Source: CAYQUC01 sp964420605 (GTDB taxonomy: Bacteria > Pseudomonadota > Gammaproteobacteria > UBA6429 > Thiohalophilaceae). From it: DNA of 64,000 nucleotides. A program made the translations under genes and the position numbers. The notes beneath the pieces were generated by a model. That model was not told the DNA's origin, did no database searches, and saw only the letters and a list, made by a program, of their open reading frames with translations. Within the stretch, counting starts at the first letter, position 1. Every line of letters starts with the position of its first letter. This document shows, piece by piece, positions 27,655 to 37,077 of the stretch. Location: positions 66,818 through 130,817 of the forward strand of contig CAYQUC010000001.1 of assembly GCA_964420605.1 (NCBI GenBank), given 5' to 3'.

Positions 27655-29099
27655 ATTTTGACTCCCCTGACTCTGATGCGTCAACACGATACGATTGTTT
27701 TTGGACTGAAAATGGTCAACTAAAATCGACATTATTGTTTATCGCAATTCCTGGAATATTACTTGCTGTTGTTATCGGAATAGGAGTTCCTATTCCTAAA
27801 TGGGCATTGTATGGCGTTGCTGGCTTATTGGGGCTGATAATGTTTGCCAAAAGCTTCTCTAATCCAGAGTTTTTAATAGCCTCCTTTATTCTTTATATAC
27901 CGTTTAGTAAACAAGTTGTTGTTCCTATAGCTCCTGGTATCAATGGAACAAATATGCTTATTGCAATGTTAATATTATCATTAATTTCGGTATCATCAAA
28001 AAATAATAAAGCTTTATTTACGGTTTATCCTAATACTAAAATTGTAAAAATTTTTGCATTTGTAAGTTTTTTTTCAGTGATAACATTAATGTTAAGTGAT
28101 GGTGGGATTTCATATTTACGAGAAGATATATTACCGCAAGTCAAAGGTTGGGTAGAACAGTTTATTATTTTTTTTATTTTTGTCAATATTATAAAAGATG
28201 GTGCTATGGCACGTCGGATTGTTATTTATTTGATGATTGGTACTTTTGTTGCTTTATTAGCAGGAGTTCAGGAAACTCTGGATAAAATGGGGCTTGCTTC
28301 AATCGAAAAATCTAGAGTGCTCGGTCCACAATTACAACCCAATGATTATGGTGCTTTTCTTGTCTATAATACTGCACCAATTTTTGCGATTTTTTTGATT
28401 TACTTTAAGAGTTGGAAAGCTTGGTTGATGACACCCTATTTTCTTGTGACACTTAAGGTTTTGTTATCTACTTTTTCTCGTGGGGCATTATTGGCTTTAG
28501 GTGCTGCAATATTTGTTGCTAGTTTTGTGAAGGGTAAGAAATTTATAATTTCCGGTGGTATTTTAGGTATTGTTGCAATAATTCTGTTACCTCAATTAAT
28601 ACCAACGTCCTTAAAAGATCGCTTTGGTATAAGTGATACGACTGAAATCAAAGAAGAGAAGCTAGATTCTAGTTCTGAGACACGACTGGTTTTATGGAAA
28701 GCAGCAATAGATATGTCACTCGAAAGTCCTGTTTTTGGAAAAGGGTTTAAAAATTTTAACCGATTAAAGAGCAATTATACTGAAGTTGATGTAAGAGAAG
28801 GTGATACTCATAATATGTTTTTATGGATTAGTTCTCAAATGGGGATTCCTGCTCTTATTCTCTTTCTCTTGATATTGTATCGTTTCTATAAAACAGGAGT
28901 TGATATCTTCCTTAATCATCCAGATAAATTTACAAAAGCAATTGGACTCGGTGGAGTGTCGATGGTTGCAGGTGTTGTTGTGGTTAATATGTTTGGATCT
29001 AGAATGATAGGTATCGATGTTTGTGGTTATGTGTGGATCTATCTTGCAATTGTGTCTCGCTTAGTGTGTGAGTTGAGTCCAACAGAAAAAGTGGGTTGA
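27651..29099 (+). CDS. O-antigen ligase / Wzy-type polymerase
   Basis: Polytopic membrane protein of the Wzy_C/WaaL superfamily, with about 11-12 hydrophobic segments over 482 residues. The characteristic periplasmic loop holds RLVLWKAAIDM and PVFGKGFKNF (about residues 345-367) and ends with GDTHNMFLWISSQMG (about residues 384-398). It is either the polymerase for repeat units or a ligase; in a locus without another Wzy the polymerase role is more likely. TTG start inside a TTGA overlap with the deacetylase stop. Confidence 0.88.
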   Translation: MNFDSPDSDASTRYDCFWTENGQLKSTLLFIAIPGILLAVVIGIGVPIPKWALYGVAGLLGLIMFAKSFSNPEFLIASFILYIPFSKQVVVPIAPGINGTNMLIAMLILSLISVSSKNNKALFTVYPNTKIVKIFAFVSFFSVITLMLSDGGISYLREDILPQVKGWVEQFIIFFIFVNIIKDGAMARRIVIYLMIGTFVALLAGVQETLDKMGLASIEKSRVLGPQLQPNDYGAFLVYNTAPIFAIFLIYFKSWKAWLMTPYFLVTLKVLLSTFSRGALLALGAAIFVASFVKGKKFIISGGILGIVAIILLPQLIPTSLKDRFGISDTTEIKEEKLDSSSETRLVLWKAAIDMSLESPVFGKGFKNFNRLKSNYTEVDVREGDTHNMFLWISSQMGIPALILFLLILYRFYKTGVDIFLNHPDKFTKAIGLGGVSMVAGVVVVNMFGSRMIGIDVCGYVWIYLAIVSRLVCELSPTEKVG

Positions 29100-29100
29100 T

Positions 29101-30234
29101 ATGGTTATAAACAGTAAAAACAATCAATTGCCCTTAGTTGTCCATATCATTGATAGATTGCCACCTGATGGTGCTGAACGATTAATGGTTGACATACTCA
29201 AAAATAGATCCTCTCGGTTTCGATTTTATGTTTTGTGTTTAGTTGAAGGCGGTGCTTTAGAGTCAGAATTAGAGACTATAGGTGTTCCAGTCGTTATCTT
29301 TAATAAATACAGTAAATTTGATGTTAGTATTATTTTTAAATTGGTGTCTTGGTTACGTAAAAATCGACCTTCAGTTGTACATACTCATTTATTCACAGCA
29401 GATACATGGGGACGACTTGCTGCTTTTATTTCTCGGGTTCCTTGTATTATCAATACGGTACACAGTACAAATACTTGGAAAGGACCTGTTCATCGTATTA
29501 TTGATCAGCTGTTATCTATAGCTTCAAATAAAGTTGTCGCGTGTTCAGAAGAAGTTGCTAATGTTCTTAAAAATACATTCCATATTTCTAATAAGCGTAT
29601 TACGGTAATATCAAACGGAATTGATTTCCTAAGGTTTGAGTCACTAAAGTTGACTACAATTAAGGAAATAGACAGTTTACCGTGTGATGTGCTTAAAATA
29701 GTTGTCATTGGCCGATTACATCCTGCTAAAGGTCACTTTGATTTAATAGAGGCAATTTCTAAATTAAAATATCTTAATACACAGTTTCATGTATTTCTTG
29801 TGGGAGAAGGCGAGCTGCACGATGAGATTGTTAAAAAATGCAAAGAGACAAGTATTACAAACTACGTAACTTTACTAGGTCAACGTAGTGACATTCCATT
29901 GATTTTAGCTAAAACTGATTTATTTGTGATGCCATCACATTGGGAAGGTTTGCCAATGGCATTGCTTGAAGCAATGGCCATGAGTATGGCTGTGATTGCA
30001 ACAAAAGTGGGCGGTATACCAAATGTGATAGATGACGGTGTAAATGGTTTATTGATTGATAAAGGTGATGTAGTTGCGCTTGAAAAGAGGATTCAACAGT
30101 TAATGTGTGATTCTGGATTACGACAAAAGTTAGGTGAACAAGCAAAAAAGACAGTTGTTGAAAAATTTAGCGCTAAAAATGTAGCTTCTGAATATGAGTC
30201 GCTTTACCAAACAATAATTGGAAAAACACCATGA
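29101..30234 (+). CDS. GT4-type glycosyltransferase
   Basis: GT-B glycosyltransferase of family 4 adding one sugar to the lipid-linked repeat unit. The N-terminal domain has the DRLPPDGAERLM acceptor-side loop; the C-terminal domain begins with IVVIGRLHPAKGH (about residues 200-212) and has the EX7E region in PSHWEGLPMALLEAMAM (about residues 278-294), followed by TKVGGIPNVIDDG. It begins one base after the ligase stop codon and overlaps the next deacetylase gene by 4 bp. Confidence 0.92.
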   Translation: MVINSKNNQLPLVVHIIDRLPPDGAERLMVDILKNRSSRFRFYVLCLVEGGALESELETIGVPVVIFNKYSKFDVSIIFKLVSWLRKNRPSVVHTHLFTADTWGRLAAFISRVPCIINTVHSTNTWKGPVHRIIDQLLSIASNKVVACSEEVANVLKNTFHISNKRITVISNGIDFLRFESLKLTTIKEIDSLPCDVLKIVVIGRLHPAKGHFDLIEAISKLKYLNTQFHVFLVGEGELHDEIVKKCKETSITNYVTLLGQRSDIPLILAKTDLFVMPSHWEGLPMALLEAMAMSMAVIATKVGGIPNVIDDGVNGLLIDKGDVVALEKRIQQLMCDSGLRQKLGEQAKKTVVEKFSAKNVASEYESLYQTIIGKTP

Positions 30235-31058
30235 GAGAGTTTGTGAGACAGTCGGCTAGTCGAGTGATGTTACCTTTGACCTATGTCGATCAATTGTTAC
30301 GACCTGGAGTTCGAGTGTTAATGTACCATCGAATAGTTGATAGCACTGAATACGATCAATTGTCAGTCAGTCCAAAAATATTTGAAAGACAAATGCACTA
30401 TTTGGCTAACAATTTTAACGTAACGTCATTAGATTTAGCTGTTCAGACATTGTTTAATAATAAAAAAAATTCTAATAGTGTTGTAGTGACATTTGATGAC
30501 GGTTATTTAGATAATTTAGAATATGCGCTACCAATATTAGAGGAATATAATATTCCAGCAACTATTTTTATAACAACAGATTTTTGTGAACAAACTGCAA
30601 GTCATCCACGTTATGCAACAAATAATAAAAGATTACACCTCGATTGGGAAGAGGTACAAGAAATGAATAAAGCTAAAAACATTACCTTTGGTTCACATAC
30701 TTTATCACATCCATTTTTGTCGCGATTAGAAAAAAATAATTCGGAAAAAGAAATACGAAAAAGTAAGGATATCATTGAGTCTAAACTAAATGAGAAAATC
30801 AATCATTTCTGTTATCCATCCGGTGATTATGGACTAAGAGAGATAGAGTATGTCAAAGGATCTGGTTATGAGACTGCAGTGACTGTGTCACCAGGAAAAA
30901 ATAGAACAGTTATTTCTCCATTTGAGATTAATCGAACTGAAGTGACTCAAAAAGATACTGCTAGAGATTTATTTTTGAAACTTAATGGCTCGTTTGACTT
31001 GATGCATCAAGTTTTGCACTGGAAACGTAAAAAAGAATTTGAAAAGTTGTCTGTTTAA
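30231..31058 (+). CDS. NodB-type polysaccharide deacetylase (CE4)
   Basis: CE4 deacetylase with VTFDDGY (about residues 86-92), FGSHTLSHP (about residues 150-158) and FCYPSGDYG (about residues 195-203). It starts with RVLMYHRIVD near residue 28 after a basic N-terminal stretch. It is most like the deacetylases placed in exosortase-type exopolysaccharide loci. ATGA overlap with the upstream GT4 gene shows coupling. Confidence 0.92.
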   Translation: MREFVRQSASRVMLPLTYVDQLLRPGVRVLMYHRIVDSTEYDQLSVSPKIFERQMHYLANNFNVTSLDLAVQTLFNNKKNSNSVVVTFDDGYLDNLEYALPILEEYNIPATIFITTDFCEQTASHPRYATNNKRLHLDWEEVQEMNKAKNITFGSHTLSHPFLSRLEKNNSEKEIRKSKDIIESKLNEKINHFCYPSGDYGLREIEYVKGSGYETAVTVSPGKNRTVISPFEINRTEVTQKDTARDLFLKLNGSFDLMHQVLHWKRKKEFEKLSV

Positions 31059-31087
31059 AATTTTAAAAAAATGAATTTGGAGTTGTA

Positions 31088-32212
31088 ATGAAATTACTGT
31101 ATTTATTGACAGAACCATTTGGGGTTGGAGGTGTGCAATCCGATATGTTGGCATTATCAAAAGACCTAGTAAAAGAAGGTGATGACGTTTATGTGGCATC
31201 CACACCGGGTGTTATGCTAGATGAGTTGAAATCAAACGGCGCAAAATTTGTAAATCTTGACTTTCAATTTAGTGGTTTATTTGGAATGTTGAAAGTTGGG
31301 TTTGAGTTGAGGAAGTTTATTAAAAGTGAAGGTATTGAAGTATTGGCTCCTCAGTCAGTTCGCTCAACTATAGCTAGCTATATTTGTCTTCGGTTAATAC
31401 CGTTTTTCTATAAAGTGAAAAAAACGAATAAAAGAATAGCTATTGTTACGACAATACATAACATTCATAATCCAAAGCATTTTAAGTATGGTGGTATTAT
31501 TCTAAATACGTGTTCAGATTATGTGATATTTGAATCTCATTATGAACGTGACCGTTTAATAGCTAGTGGTTTGAGTAGTGCGAAAAGCTGTGTTATTCAT
31601 AGTGGTATTGATACAGATAAATTTGTTCCGATAACTCCGAGTGAATCATTATTAAAAGAATATAAATTGGATAAAAATAAACATACCATATTCGGTATTG
31701 TTGCGCGACTATCTGAAGAAAAGGGACATCAATATTTATTAAAAGCATTTTCAAAAGTGTATGCGGACAATAATAATGCGAGGCTGGTCATAGTGGGTGA
31801 TGGTCCATTGTTTGATGAGACGAAAGAGATATCAAAAAGTCTAAGTTCAGATGAAGCTGTGATATTTACCGGGTTGAAACGTAATGTTGCAGAACATTTA
31901 GCAATGTTCGATGTGTTTGTTTTATCGTCTACTCGAGAATCTTTTCCATTAGCAGCAAGAGAAGCAATGGCTGCAGGAAAAGCAGTAATAGCACCACGTA
32001 TTGGCGGATGTCCCGAGGTGGTTGATGAAAATACGACTGGTTATTTATTTGAAGCTGCTAATGTTGATGATTTGGCCGGTTGTATGCAAAAAATTATTAT
32101 TGAGAAAAAATTTGAACTTTTTGGAGAGAAGTCGCGCCAACGTGTTGAGGAATTGTTCTCACGAAAACAATGGGTGTCTGGTGATAAAGCTATTTATTTA
32201 AATTATCTATAG
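31088..32212 (+). CDS. GT4-type glycosyltransferase
   Basis: GT-B glycosyltransferase. The first strand has LTEPFGVGGVQSDML, the donor domain starts at GIVARLSEEKGHQYLL (about residues 202-217), and the EX7E motif lies in STRESFPLAAREAMAAG (about residues 280-296), followed by RIGGCPEVVDENTTG. A good Shine-Dalgarno (TTGGAG) is 7 bp before the ATG. Specificity unknown. The next gene begins 12 bp downstream. Confidence 0.92.
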   Translation: MKLLYLLTEPFGVGGVQSDMLALSKDLVKEGDDVYVASTPGVMLDELKSNGAKFVNLDFQFSGLFGMLKVGFELRKFIKSEGIEVLAPQSVRSTIASYICLRLIPFFYKVKKTNKRIAIVTTIHNIHNPKHFKYGGIILNTCSDYVIFESHYERDRLIASGLSSAKSCVIHSGIDTDKFVPITPSESLLKEYKLDKNKHTIFGIVARLSEEKGHQYLLKAFSKVYADNNNARLVIVGDGPLFDETKEISKSLSSDEAVIFTGLKRNVAEHLAMFDVFVLSSTRESFPLAAREAMAAGKAVIAPRIGGCPEVVDENTTGYLFEAANVDDLAGCMQKIIIEKKFELFGEKSRQRVEELFSRKQWVSGDKAIYLNYL

Positions 32213-32224
32213 AGGAAAGTTTTA

Positions 32225-33475
32225 ATGTATTTTGTGTTTTTAAAGAAAATAACGTATTTTTTTACATTTGTGTTATTTAGTGTTGTCGTTCAGTCTCAAT
32301 CCGTTCAAAGTTCAGAAGATTTGTTTTCAAATTTAAAAACGGGACATAATAGACTGCGTGCACCAGATATTGATAAACCAGATTTACATAAATCATATAC
32401 TGATCCAGTTTTTAATACTGTTATAACGAGAATAACTGCTCCATCTCAAGTTCCGAGAGTAACACGGGTACGTCATTATTATTCAAAAGCGAATCCATTT
32501 AATGCTGATGAGACATATGCTGTAATGTTCGGTAGTAACGGCAGTAAATGGCTTTATAGTGCTAAGACATGGGAGCCTATTCAAAAACTAATTTTGTGGA
32601 GTAGTGAACCTGAAATTCAGTGGCATCCAACTGACCCAAATAAATTTTATTATTTAGCAAAATTAGATAGAAATAAAAATCCTCGTGGAATGTTTATTTA
32701 TGATCTAAAGAAAAAATCAAGAACTTTGCTAAAGGATTTTAGTGAATACAAACGTATCAGAGGAAAGCTAGAAGGTAATATGGACAAAAAGGGACGTTAT
32801 TATGCCTTGGTAGGAACAAATGGAAGTGAAAATGAAATATTCGTATATGATGTTATCAACAACACTACAAGTGAAAAACAAAAAGTGTCGAAATATGTTG
32901 CTTCAGATTGGGTTAGTGTTTCACCAAGTGGTCAGTATGTTGTAGCAATGGGTAAGTATCGTTCAAGAATTTACGATATAAAAATGAACCTAATTCGAGA
33001 TTTACCTAGAGGTACTTATGGACATGGTGATTTATGTTTAGGTGAAAATAATGATGAATATTTAGTTTTTGATGGCGCGGATTATGAAATTGATGGTAAT
33101 AGAAATATTAACCGGGCAAATCTTAAAACAGGGAAGCTGGATATTTTGACTCGCATCGGATGGCGTAGTACACCTCATGTATCGTGTCGTAATTTGGATA
33201 AACCAGGTTGGGCTTTAATATCCACTCAAGGGCCTGATTTTCGGTATTCGAATCATGATTTTGAAATATTCTGGGTTAAGCTGGATGGTTCTCGCGAGGT
33301 TAGACGAGTAGCGCATCATCGTAGTAGTAGAAAAGGCGGTGGTTATTTTGCAGAGCAGCAGGCAGTTACTAATAAAACAGGTGATAAAATAATATTTGCA
33401 AGTAATTGGGGTAAAGGTGAGGTTAATGATTATCTGATTGACTTAAAATTATCGAATAGCAGTAAGAAGGACTGA
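32225..33475 (+). CDS. Secreted beta-propeller-like protein, paralogue of the lipoprotein at 40960-42789
   Basis: Exported protein of 416 residues with a signal peptide (about residues 1-27). The mature part is a run of beta strands with WD40/PD40-like spacing, as in TolB-type propellers. Segments align with the minus-strand lipoprotein: TVITRI/TVIRRI, NADETY/NADETY, a WHPTDPN/WHTTDPD stretch, VRRVAHHR/VCRVAHHR and IIFASNWG/LLFGSDWG near the end. It lacks the lipobox and the two Cys-rich repeats of that relative. Function is unknown; location in the locus suggests binding or modifying the polymer outside the inner membrane, possibly as a lyase-like propeller. That is inference. Confidence 0.75.
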   Translation: MYFVFLKKITYFFTFVLFSVVVQSQSVQSSEDLFSNLKTGHNRLRAPDIDKPDLHKSYTDPVFNTVITRITAPSQVPRVTRVRHYYSKANPFNADETYAVMFGSNGSKWLYSAKTWEPIQKLILWSSEPEIQWHPTDPNKFYYLAKLDRNKNPRGMFIYDLKKKSRTLLKDFSEYKRIRGKLEGNMDKKGRYYALVGTNGSENEIFVYDVINNTTSEKQKVSKYVASDWVSVSPSGQYVVAMGKYRSRIYDIKMNLIRDLPRGTYGHGDLCLGENNDEYLVFDGADYEIDGNRNINRANLKTGKLDILTRIGWRSTPHVSCRNLDKPGWALISTQGPDFRYSNHDFEIFWVKLDGSREVRRVAHHRSSRKGGGYFAEQQAVTNKTGDKIIFASNWGKGEVNDYLIDLKLSNSSKKD

Positions 33476-33477
33476 AA

Positions 33478-34224
33478 GTGGAGTCAGTTACTTTTTTCTT
33501 TGAACCGGTATTTTATATAGGTCTTTTCTTATTGTTTGTACTTGCTATGTGTAAGTATAATTTAAATAGTAAGTATTCGATAAAGTTAGTCTATCTAACA
33601 ATTGTATTTTATGTGCTTGTAGCAACACCTTTGGGTGCAAATTTTTTAGTGGCTCAGGTAGAGGTGGCATCGGTTGATCAAACCTGTCTTAAAAAAAACA
33701 CTAAGACAATAGTGATTTTGAGTGGTGGGATAACTGGAGATCCAGATTCACTTGATGAAATTTGGCGTTTAAAGGAAGAAAGTTACCGACGTGTTTTACT
33801 TGGACTTGAGTTGGCGAAACAAATTGAAGGCAGTGAGATTATAGTGTCTGGTGGGTTTGGTGGGATTTACTCAGAAGCTATAATAATGGAGTCGTTAATT
33901 AAGAAGTTGGGGTTTTCTGGAGTTTTAATTGCTGACGCTGATTCTAAAAGTACCTATGCAAGTGCTGTAAATGTTACAGAAATATTATTAAAAAGAAAAG
34001 TTAAAGAGTATTGGTTAGTGACATCAGCTTTACATATGTTACGAGCAAAAAGTACTTTCACTAAACAAGGTATTATTCCATGTCTGTACCCGGTAAATAG
34101 TGTTTACGTTGCAACATCATTTCCTGGGGCAATATTACCTCAAATGAGTGCGCTTGCGAAAAGTACTGCAGTTTTTCACGAAGTTATTGGTATTTTGTGG
34201 TATTGGTTAACTGAAAAAAATTAA
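33478..34224 (+). CDS. YdcF/ElyC-family (DUF218) membrane protein
   Basis: DUF218 domain protein with two N-terminal membrane helices (about residues 7-22 and 34-54) and a periplasmic domain from about residue 75. Family motifs are VILSGGITGDPDS (about residues 81-93), IIVSGGFGG (about residues 120-128), DSKSTYASAVN (about residues 158-168) and WLVTSALHMLRA (about residues 180-191). ElyC and SanA relatives take part in cell-envelope polysaccharide metabolism, with no settled reaction. GTG start two bases after the previous stop. It fits an accessory role in polymer assembly. Confidence 0.87.
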   Translation: MESVTFFFEPVFYIGLFLLFVLAMCKYNLNSKYSIKLVYLTIVFYVLVATPLGANFLVAQVEVASVDQTCLKKNTKTIVILSGGITGDPDSLDEIWRLKEESYRRVLLGLELAKQIEGSEIIVSGGFGGIYSEAIIMESLIKKLGFSGVLIADADSKSTYASAVNVTEILLKRKVKEYWLVTSALHMLRAKSTFTKQGIIPCLYPVNSVYVATSFPGAILPQMSALAKSTAVFHEVIGILWYWLTEKN

Positions 34225-34237
34225 TAACATAATAGTT

Positions 34238-35383
34238 ATGAATAAAAATAAAATAAACATTACCTATATAATTGACTCTATTGGATGGGCCGGAGCGCAA
34301 ACACATTTGATTAGTGTGTTAACCAATATTGATCTAGAAAAATTTAATGTAAGTGTGGTGTGTCTTAGAGCACCTGGTGAGCAGTTTGATATCTTAGAAG
34401 AGTTAAATATAACAAGTTTAGTGTTAAATTTAGAAAACTTAATGACTCCTATTGAAACAATCAAGGCTATATTTAAATTACATAAATTTCTTAGGTTGAA
34501 TAAAACTGATGTTTTTCAGTCTTACATGTTTAATCCGAATTTGATAGCTAGCATTATGGCGTGCATACCTTGGCTTAGGTTCAAGTTGATCACAACAAGG
34601 CGGGATACAGGATACTGGCATCAACAGCATCATTGGTGGTTGTATCGATTTATGAATCTGGTGACTTATAAAATAATTGCTGTAAGTTCAGAAGTTCGGT
34701 TGGAGTCTATAAAAAATGAAAAGGTCTCACCAAAAAAAATAATAACTATTTATAATGGAATTGATCTTGATGTTTATAGTGATAAAATATTTGATAGGAC
34801 TAAAGTACGTAAGAATTTCGGTATCAAAGAAAATGAATTTGTATTTGGTATGTTGGCTGCATTACGGCCAGAGAAAAGACATGAGTTATTTATAGAAGCA
34901 GCTTCAAAAGTAATTGTTACAGTACCTAATGCTAAATTTATGGTTGTTGGTGGCGGCTATGCTAAAACAAAGGAAGGGATTATCGAGTCTATCTCAAAAT
35001 ATAAAATGAAGGATAAGTTTCTGTTAACTGGAGTGTTAGGGAATGTCGTTCCTGCATTAGCAGCTTTTGATATTTCCATTCTATGTTCAGATACAGAAGG
35101 TATGTCAAATTCAGTATTGCAATCTATTGCAATGAGTAAAGCAACGATAGTAACAAATGTTGGTGGTAATCCTGAAGTAATTGAAGATGGTGTAAACGGT
35201 GTTCTTATTCCTCCAAATGATTCAGATTCATTAGCTGAGTCAATGATTGAACTTTTTGAAAATAACCAGAAAAGACACGAAATGGAAATTCAAGCTCTTA
35301 ATATAGCAACTGATAAATTTAATATATATCCAATTATTAAAATGTTAGAAGCTGTTTATACGGATATAGTCCCTTTAAGTTAA
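34238..35383 (+). CDS. GT4-type glycosyltransferase
   Basis: GT-B glycosyltransferase. Acceptor loop IDSIGWAGAQTHLISVL (about residues 12-28), donor domain start FGMLAALRPEKRHELFI (about residues 205-221), EX7E region CSDTEGMSNSVLQSIAM (about residues 286-302, with Gln-Ser in place of the more usual Glu-Ala at the second glutamate), then TNVGGNPEVIEDG. The missing second Glu is seen in other GT4 proteins. It is the third GT4 of the locus, 13 bp after the DUF218 gene. Confidence 0.9.
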   Translation: MNKNKINITYIIDSIGWAGAQTHLISVLTNIDLEKFNVSVVCLRAPGEQFDILEELNITSLVLNLENLMTPIETIKAIFKLHKFLRLNKTDVFQSYMFNPNLIASIMACIPWLRFKLITTRRDTGYWHQQHHWWLYRFMNLVTYKIIAVSSEVRLESIKNEKVSPKKIITIYNGIDLDVYSDKIFDRTKVRKNFGIKENEFVFGMLAALRPEKRHELFIEAASKVIVTVPNAKFMVVGGGYAKTKEGIIESISKYKMKDKFLLTGVLGNVVPALAAFDISILCSDTEGMSNSVLQSIAMSKATIVTNVGGNPEVIEDGVNGVLIPPNDSDSLAESMIELFENNQKRHEMEIQALNIATDKFNIYPIIKMLEAVYTDIVPLS

Positions 35384-35400
35384 TTTAATAATAAGATTTA

Positions 35401-36480
35401 ATGACTATGATGAAATTATATAATAAATTTAGACGTATAATTAGAAAATTAATTAATTGTATTAAACCGTATAATGGCTATTCAAATCGAAAGTTAATTA
35501 GTAATTTTTCAGGTCTTCAGAAAAATTTTTATGTTAAGTTTTGGAGTGAAGCAGCTAGCTCTGTTGGAGCCAGTATTGTAGATGTTGGGTATGGTTATTT
35601 TAAAATTAATGTTGGCAATAAAAAAACCTATGTCCGTGATTACAATGTAATGTTAGATGATAATTTAACCTTAAAAATTGCCGGTAACAAGCCATTTGTT
35701 CTCAAAATATTGAATGAAGGAGGTTTTCCTACGCCACGGTTTTTGGAATATAAAATTGATCAGCTAGAAAAAGCACAAAAATTCTTGGTTGATTTAGGGC
35801 GTAATGTTGTTATTAAACCGGCTAGTGGCACTGGAGCTGGACGAGGTGTAACGACACATATTAATGATGACATTAAAGTGAGGAAAGCATCATTTTTTGC
35901 AGCTTCGTTTTGTGAAACATTACTTATTGAAGAACAAGTTAAAGGTGATTCATTTCGGTTATTGTATCTTGACGGTGTTTTTTTAGATGCAATTCGTCGC
36001 GATCCGCCATTTGTTGTTGGTGATGGAAGAAGTACAATTAAGATGCTTGTTAAAAATGAAAATGATAAACGTATTGAATCTGCTGAAATATTAACCTTTC
36101 ATCCATTGATTATTGATATGGAATGTAGGTTAAAGTTGAAAGAGCAAGGGTTACATATTAATTCCGTTTTAGATAATGGTGAAAAAATTATTATTAAAAC
36201 AGTGGTTAATCAAAATAGTTGTTTTGAAAATCACATAGTCCGAGACTCGATTCATCCATCAATTATAGACATTGGGAAAAATGTTGTGTCAGAATTAGGG
36301 ATTACGCTTGGTGGAATAGACGTTATAACACAGGATATTTCAATTTCACTTGAAGATGCCAACGGTATTATTAATGAAATAAATACAACACCAGGGCTGC
36401 ATCATCATATATTAGTTTCTGAAAAGGATAAAATATTACCTGTTGGTAAGATGGTGTTGGAGTATATATTTAAAAAATAA
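35401..36480 (+). CDS. ATP-grasp protein, cyanophycin-synthetase-like, no ligase partner domain
   Basis: ATP-grasp enzyme of 359 residues. The core reads VIKPASGTGAGRGVTTHI (about residues 137-154), EEQVKGDSFRLLYLDG (about residues 178-193), VVGDGRSTIKML (about residues 205-216) and a late metal-binding NEINTTPGLHHH (about residues 334-345). These match the ATP-grasp half of cyanophycin synthetase-like proteins. The Mur-ligase half of cyanophycin synthetase is absent. An amide or peptide bond to a carboxylate is the expected reaction; the substrate is unknown. It is the last gene of the main operon, with 597 bp before the next plausible start. Confidence 0.8.
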   Translation: MTMMKLYNKFRRIIRKLINCIKPYNGYSNRKLISNFSGLQKNFYVKFWSEAASSVGASIVDVGYGYFKINVGNKKTYVRDYNVMLDDNLTLKIAGNKPFVLKILNEGGFPTPRFLEYKIDQLEKAQKFLVDLGRNVVIKPASGTGAGRGVTTHINDDIKVRKASFFAASFCETLLIEEQVKGDSFRLLYLDGVFLDAIRRDPPFVVGDGRSTIKMLVKNENDKRIESAEILTFHPLIIDMECRLKLKEQGLHINSVLDNGEKIIIKTVVNQNSCFENHIVRDSIHPSIIDIGKNVVSELGITLGGIDVITQDISISLEDANGIINEINTTPGLHHHILVSEKDKILPVGKMVLEYIFKK

Positions 36481-37077
36481 CAGATTATTATTTTTTTATA
36501 ATGGTAATAATGAAGAGTGATAGCTTATTTAGCGTTCATTAAAAAAATTATTATTAGTCAAAAATTATCCCCAATACATAAAATGTATAACTCATCTGAG
36601 TGCGTTAACCTTTACGGTTTAGCTTATACGCAAACTATATTATATTATATTGATTTGATTAAGCTAACTTTAAAATTTGATGTATTTTTAGGGTATGTTG
36701 TGCCTGTCAGTGGGTCGGATTTATTACCACTGAATGAGATTTAATTCAAATTGTGATCAATGACGTGGGCTACGTACGGTAATATTACCATAATATATGT
36801 AGTGTTAATTGATAAATAACATTCAGTTAAATTTATATGCTATTATATTCGCATTTTAAAGTTTTGATTTTATTAGCAATTTAATCAGAAATAAAAATTG
36901 AAAATACTATCAAGATGCTCGTTAGAGTGTCGATAGCCTTATATCTACACTCAAAAAAGATATGTCAGGAATTAGTTTGTATTTAGTCGCTTGTTTCAAA
37001 CTAATAGGGACACAGTTTTATCAAATTTCGAATGGACTCTTATAAATAATTTCACGTTACTAAGTATGAGAGATGTT
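36481..37077. promoter_or_regulatory. About 600-bp leader and control region before comA
   Basis: No credible gene. Visible structure: a perfect 12-bp palindrome GGTAATATTACC at 36778-36789, just after a TACGTA palindrome (36771-36776); an extended -10 at 36838-36846; and an inverted repeat GAGTGT/ACACTC at 36925-36952 with inner pairing, which could fold in the RNA leader. If the -10 is real, comA has an untranslated leader of about 220 nt. The size of the region marks a break between the main operon and the comA cassette. Confidence 0.5.
36838..36846 (+). promoter_or_regulatory. Possible extended -10 promoter element for comA cassette
   Basis: TGCTATTAT fits an extended -10 (TGn plus a -10 hexamer with one mismatch to TATAAT). 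There is no good -35 at 17 bp, which extended -10 promoters can tolerate. Background AT content is high. Confidence 0.35.

Noticed and set aside
36517..36744. 75-codon reading frame on the plus strand in the leader of comA
   Set aside because: AT-rich, no Shine-Dalgarno sequence and no recognisable fold or family; looks like chance in a non-coding region.
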